A stretch of 10,324 bases of DNA from Ettlia oleoabundans (lineage: Eukaryota; Chlorophyta; Chlorophyceae; Chlamydomonadales). This document shows positions 9,055-10,324 of the stretch, piece by piece. The position numbers were made by a program, and so were the translations under genes. Each line of letters starts with the position of its first letter. The first letter of the stretch is position 1. The notes under the pieces were generated by a model that was given only the letters and a program-made list of their open reading frames with translations, ran no database searches and had not been told where the DNA came from. The stretch covers positions 1,636 to 11,959 of the forward strand of contig JAAMXP010000738.1 of NCBI GenBank assembly GCA_019693395.1, in the 5' to 3' direction.

Positions 9055-9747
9055 CTGCTACGCCCAACCCATGCAGGCCGAGGCCAGCGCTAGCGGCAAC
9101 GGCGGGCAGGCCTCAGCCTCAGCGTTCGCCTTTGCCCAGGCTGTGGGCAGCGCCCTGACCAACGCCTGCAACCAGTGCCCATTGCAGCTCTCTTCCGCCC
9201 TCGCATGTGAGCCGCTGCTGCTTGATTTGTGCCGCACTGGAAAGCACGAGTGCAAGGCACATTTTCCACTTATGCAAGCGTGTTGAAAAAGCCAGCAGAG
9301 GAACAGCCATGTCTTGCTGCCTGCCACGTGCGCTCGGGCGGATTGCTTGCGGTTCAGCAACCTGGCATGCCAGCGGCTGTACGTCACCCTTTCATCTTCC
9401 AGTGCTACTTGATGCTGTTTAAATCTGCCTCTTTCAATTAGAACAAGTACCTGCCGGTACAATGTGCCGATACATTTGCGTTGCGTGCAAACAGGATGGC
9501 GGCGCTGTCACCTCTGCCTCACCCACGATACACACCCCATTGCACATCTGCATCGTAACCTCTCCCACATATCCCACAAGCCACTGCCTCTGCTCTACCT
9601 GGCCTGCAGCTGCCTCTGCCTTCGCTAGTGGTGGCGCTGGCGGTACCGCAAGCGCCCTGGCCAGCGCTCTGGCTGAGAGCGGTACCACCCTCAACCCCAA
9701 GTGCATTCCCCCCACCCTGGCCTTGGCCAACGCCTCGGTGGGGCAGC

Positions 9748-9805
<58 letters not shown>

Positions 9806-10124
9806 GTTTTACACCCATATGGAGCAGTACTGCACTAGTGGAGCAGCGGAGCACACAACAGCTGGCAGTTTAAGGCTCTCTGGTGCTGCCACAACTAGTC
9901 CCCGGCCTCATGCAATTGCAGCGCAGCAAAATCAACTTGGGCAGTATGACTGCGGTTAGGGAGTTATTTCCACGACCTTCATTCCTGCACCTTCCACTTT
10001 GCAGGCCACCGCCCAGGCCACCGGCAGCGGCACCGCCACCGCCAACGCGAATGCCAACGCAAGCACGCAGAACGGGGGCGTCGCAACCGCCAACGCCAAC
10101 GCTGCCGCCAACAGCGGCAAGTGA
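6852..10124 (+). CDS. Secreted Ala/Gly/Gln-rich silk-like repetitive protein, eight exons
   Basis: Exons: 6852-6915, 7303-7413, 7646-7692, 8153-8242, 8547-8609, 9077-9206, 9610-9737 and 10005-10124. All introns are GT-AG and the phases agree (1,1,0,0,0,1,0), giving 250 residues and a TGA stop. Residues 1-20 (MKGAFVCVLLLAAAITGNAA) form a classic signal peptide, so the product should enter the secretory pathway. The rest is about one third Ala by hand count, with much Gly, Gln, Asn and Ser and only five Pro. It shows alternating Ala-X runs such as ANAQASAQAFAQ (exon 4), ASASAFAFAQ (exon 6) and TATANANANA (exon 8), separated by GG/GNG turns. Four cysteines lie in the mature part (one in exon 5, a CNQC pair in exon 6, one in exon 7). 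Alternating Ala-X favours beta-strands with an alanine face, as in silk-type proteins. A cell-wall, mucilage or adhesive structural role is inference. The low Pro count argues against a hydroxyproline-rich glycoprotein. The weakest points are the GTGGGG donor at 9738, the acceptor of exon 3, and a possible extra exon at 8750-8791. Confidence 0.75.
8750..8791 (+). other. Candidate extra (alternative) exon of the silk-like gene
   Basis: Between AACCAG and GTGGGC lies a 42-base stretch reading LAQAAAKPYASDCH in phase 0 at both ends. It could be included between exons 5 and 6 without breaking the frame. Its composition (Ala/Gln then Cys) fits the neighbours. The acceptor lacks a good pyrimidine tract, and a stronger CTTGCAG lies 11 bases upstream but gives the wrong phase. 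It could be an optional exon or a relic of a duplicated exon. Confidence 0.3.
8950..8977. repeat. CCA trinucleotide tract
   Basis: A run of CCACCACCACCACCACC followed by TCCACCATCAC lies inside intron 5 of the silk-like gene, just before the CG/CA microsatellite. It yields spurious His- or Pro-rich open frames. Confidence 0.8.
8988..9051. repeat. (CG)n(CA)n alternating purine-pyrimidine microsatellite
   Basis: A 64-bp unbroken alternating purine-pyrimidine tract: about seven GC dinucleotides run straight into about 24 CA dinucleotides. It lies in intron 5 of the silk-like gene, 25 bases before the 3' splice site of exon 6. Such tracts are known to adopt left-handed Z-DNA under negative supercoiling. 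Confidence 0.95.
9748..9806. repeat. (TCTG)n tetranucleotide microsatellite
   Basis: About 14.5 perfect copies of GTCT/TCTG begin 11 bases downstream of the exon 7 donor (GT at 9738) in the last intron of the silk-like gene. If the intron were retained, the frame would stay open through the repeat as Leu-Ser-Val-Cys units and stop near 9957. Confidence 0.95.
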
Positions 10125-10324
10125 GCGCACGCCATCACGATTGTCCACCCAGCGACTCTTGGGAGGATGAACGCAACTTCACCCCCCGCCCTTCCCACAG
10201 CCAACAACCATGCACTTACCCACCATTTGCCACCTCACCCTCAACAAAACTTTGCAATTGGAGCTTATATGGGTAGACAGTCGTTTAATCAAGCAAACGA
10301 TTAGCATCCCATTACCCCCACCCC
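10125..10324 (+). other. 3' untranslated region and flank of the silk-like gene
   Basis: Two hundred bases after the TGA hold no gene. I see no TGTAA, the common polyadenylation signal of chlorophycean algae, so the transcript may end beyond the window or use another signal. The sequence is C-rich with ACAACCATG and CAACAAAAC stretches. Confidence 0.5.

Noticed and set aside
9748..9806. Regular repeat as a CRISPR-like or telomeric array
   Set aside because: It is a plain tetranucleotide microsatellite with no spacers and no telomere-type unit.
9462..9959. 165-codon plus-strand open frame with Leu-Ser-Val-Cys repeats
   Set aside because: It joins real exon 7 to a TCTG microsatellite that is better explained as intron, because the downstream exon at 10005 matches in phase and composition. 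Kept only as a possible retained-intron product.

Overview
The window looks like nuclear DNA of a green alga, probably a chlorophyte of the Scenedesmus/Tetradesmus/Raphidocelis type. The evidence is a moderately high GC content, genes split by many GT-AG introns of roughly 180-470 bp, long CAG/CTG/CTGCCTGC-type low-complexity stretches and microsatellites, and eukaryotic protein families. The exact species cannot be fixed from the sequence. No bacterial operon, tRNA, rRNA, CRISPR array or intact transposon is visible.

Left end (69-1402, minus strand): four exons of an aldo-keto reductase with the full catalytic tetrad (Asp, Tyr, Lys, His). The gene runs off the left edge, so its C-terminal half is missing, and its first exon is not firmly placed. 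From 1403 to 2763 I see only intergenic or intronic sequence with a small ~40-bp tandem repeat.

Middle (2764-6123, plus strand): two head-to-tail, diverged and broken copies of an ankyrin-repeat gene. Both share the same phase-0 intron after a Glu-Tyr-Pro-Cys-Leu-Phe block and a C-terminal Leu-Leu-Gln-Ile...Ala-Ala-Tyr-Pro...Trp motif. Reading frames shift several times, and copy 1 carries in-frame TAG codons. One TAG sits exactly where copy 2 has CAG (Gln). This is best read as a decayed tandem family; assembly indels are the alternative.

Right end (6852-10124, plus strand): an eight-exon gene that I could assemble by splice phase into one 250-residue secreted protein. It has a signal peptide followed by Ala/Gly/Gln/Asn-rich sequence in alternating Ala-X patterns, with four cysteines in the mature part. 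It resembles silk-like or other low-complexity extracellular structural proteins. Its introns hold a 64-bp Z-DNA-prone (CG)n(CA)n tract and a 58-bp TCTG microsatellite next to a 5' splice site. It is the most novel item here. The three loci have no obvious functional link.
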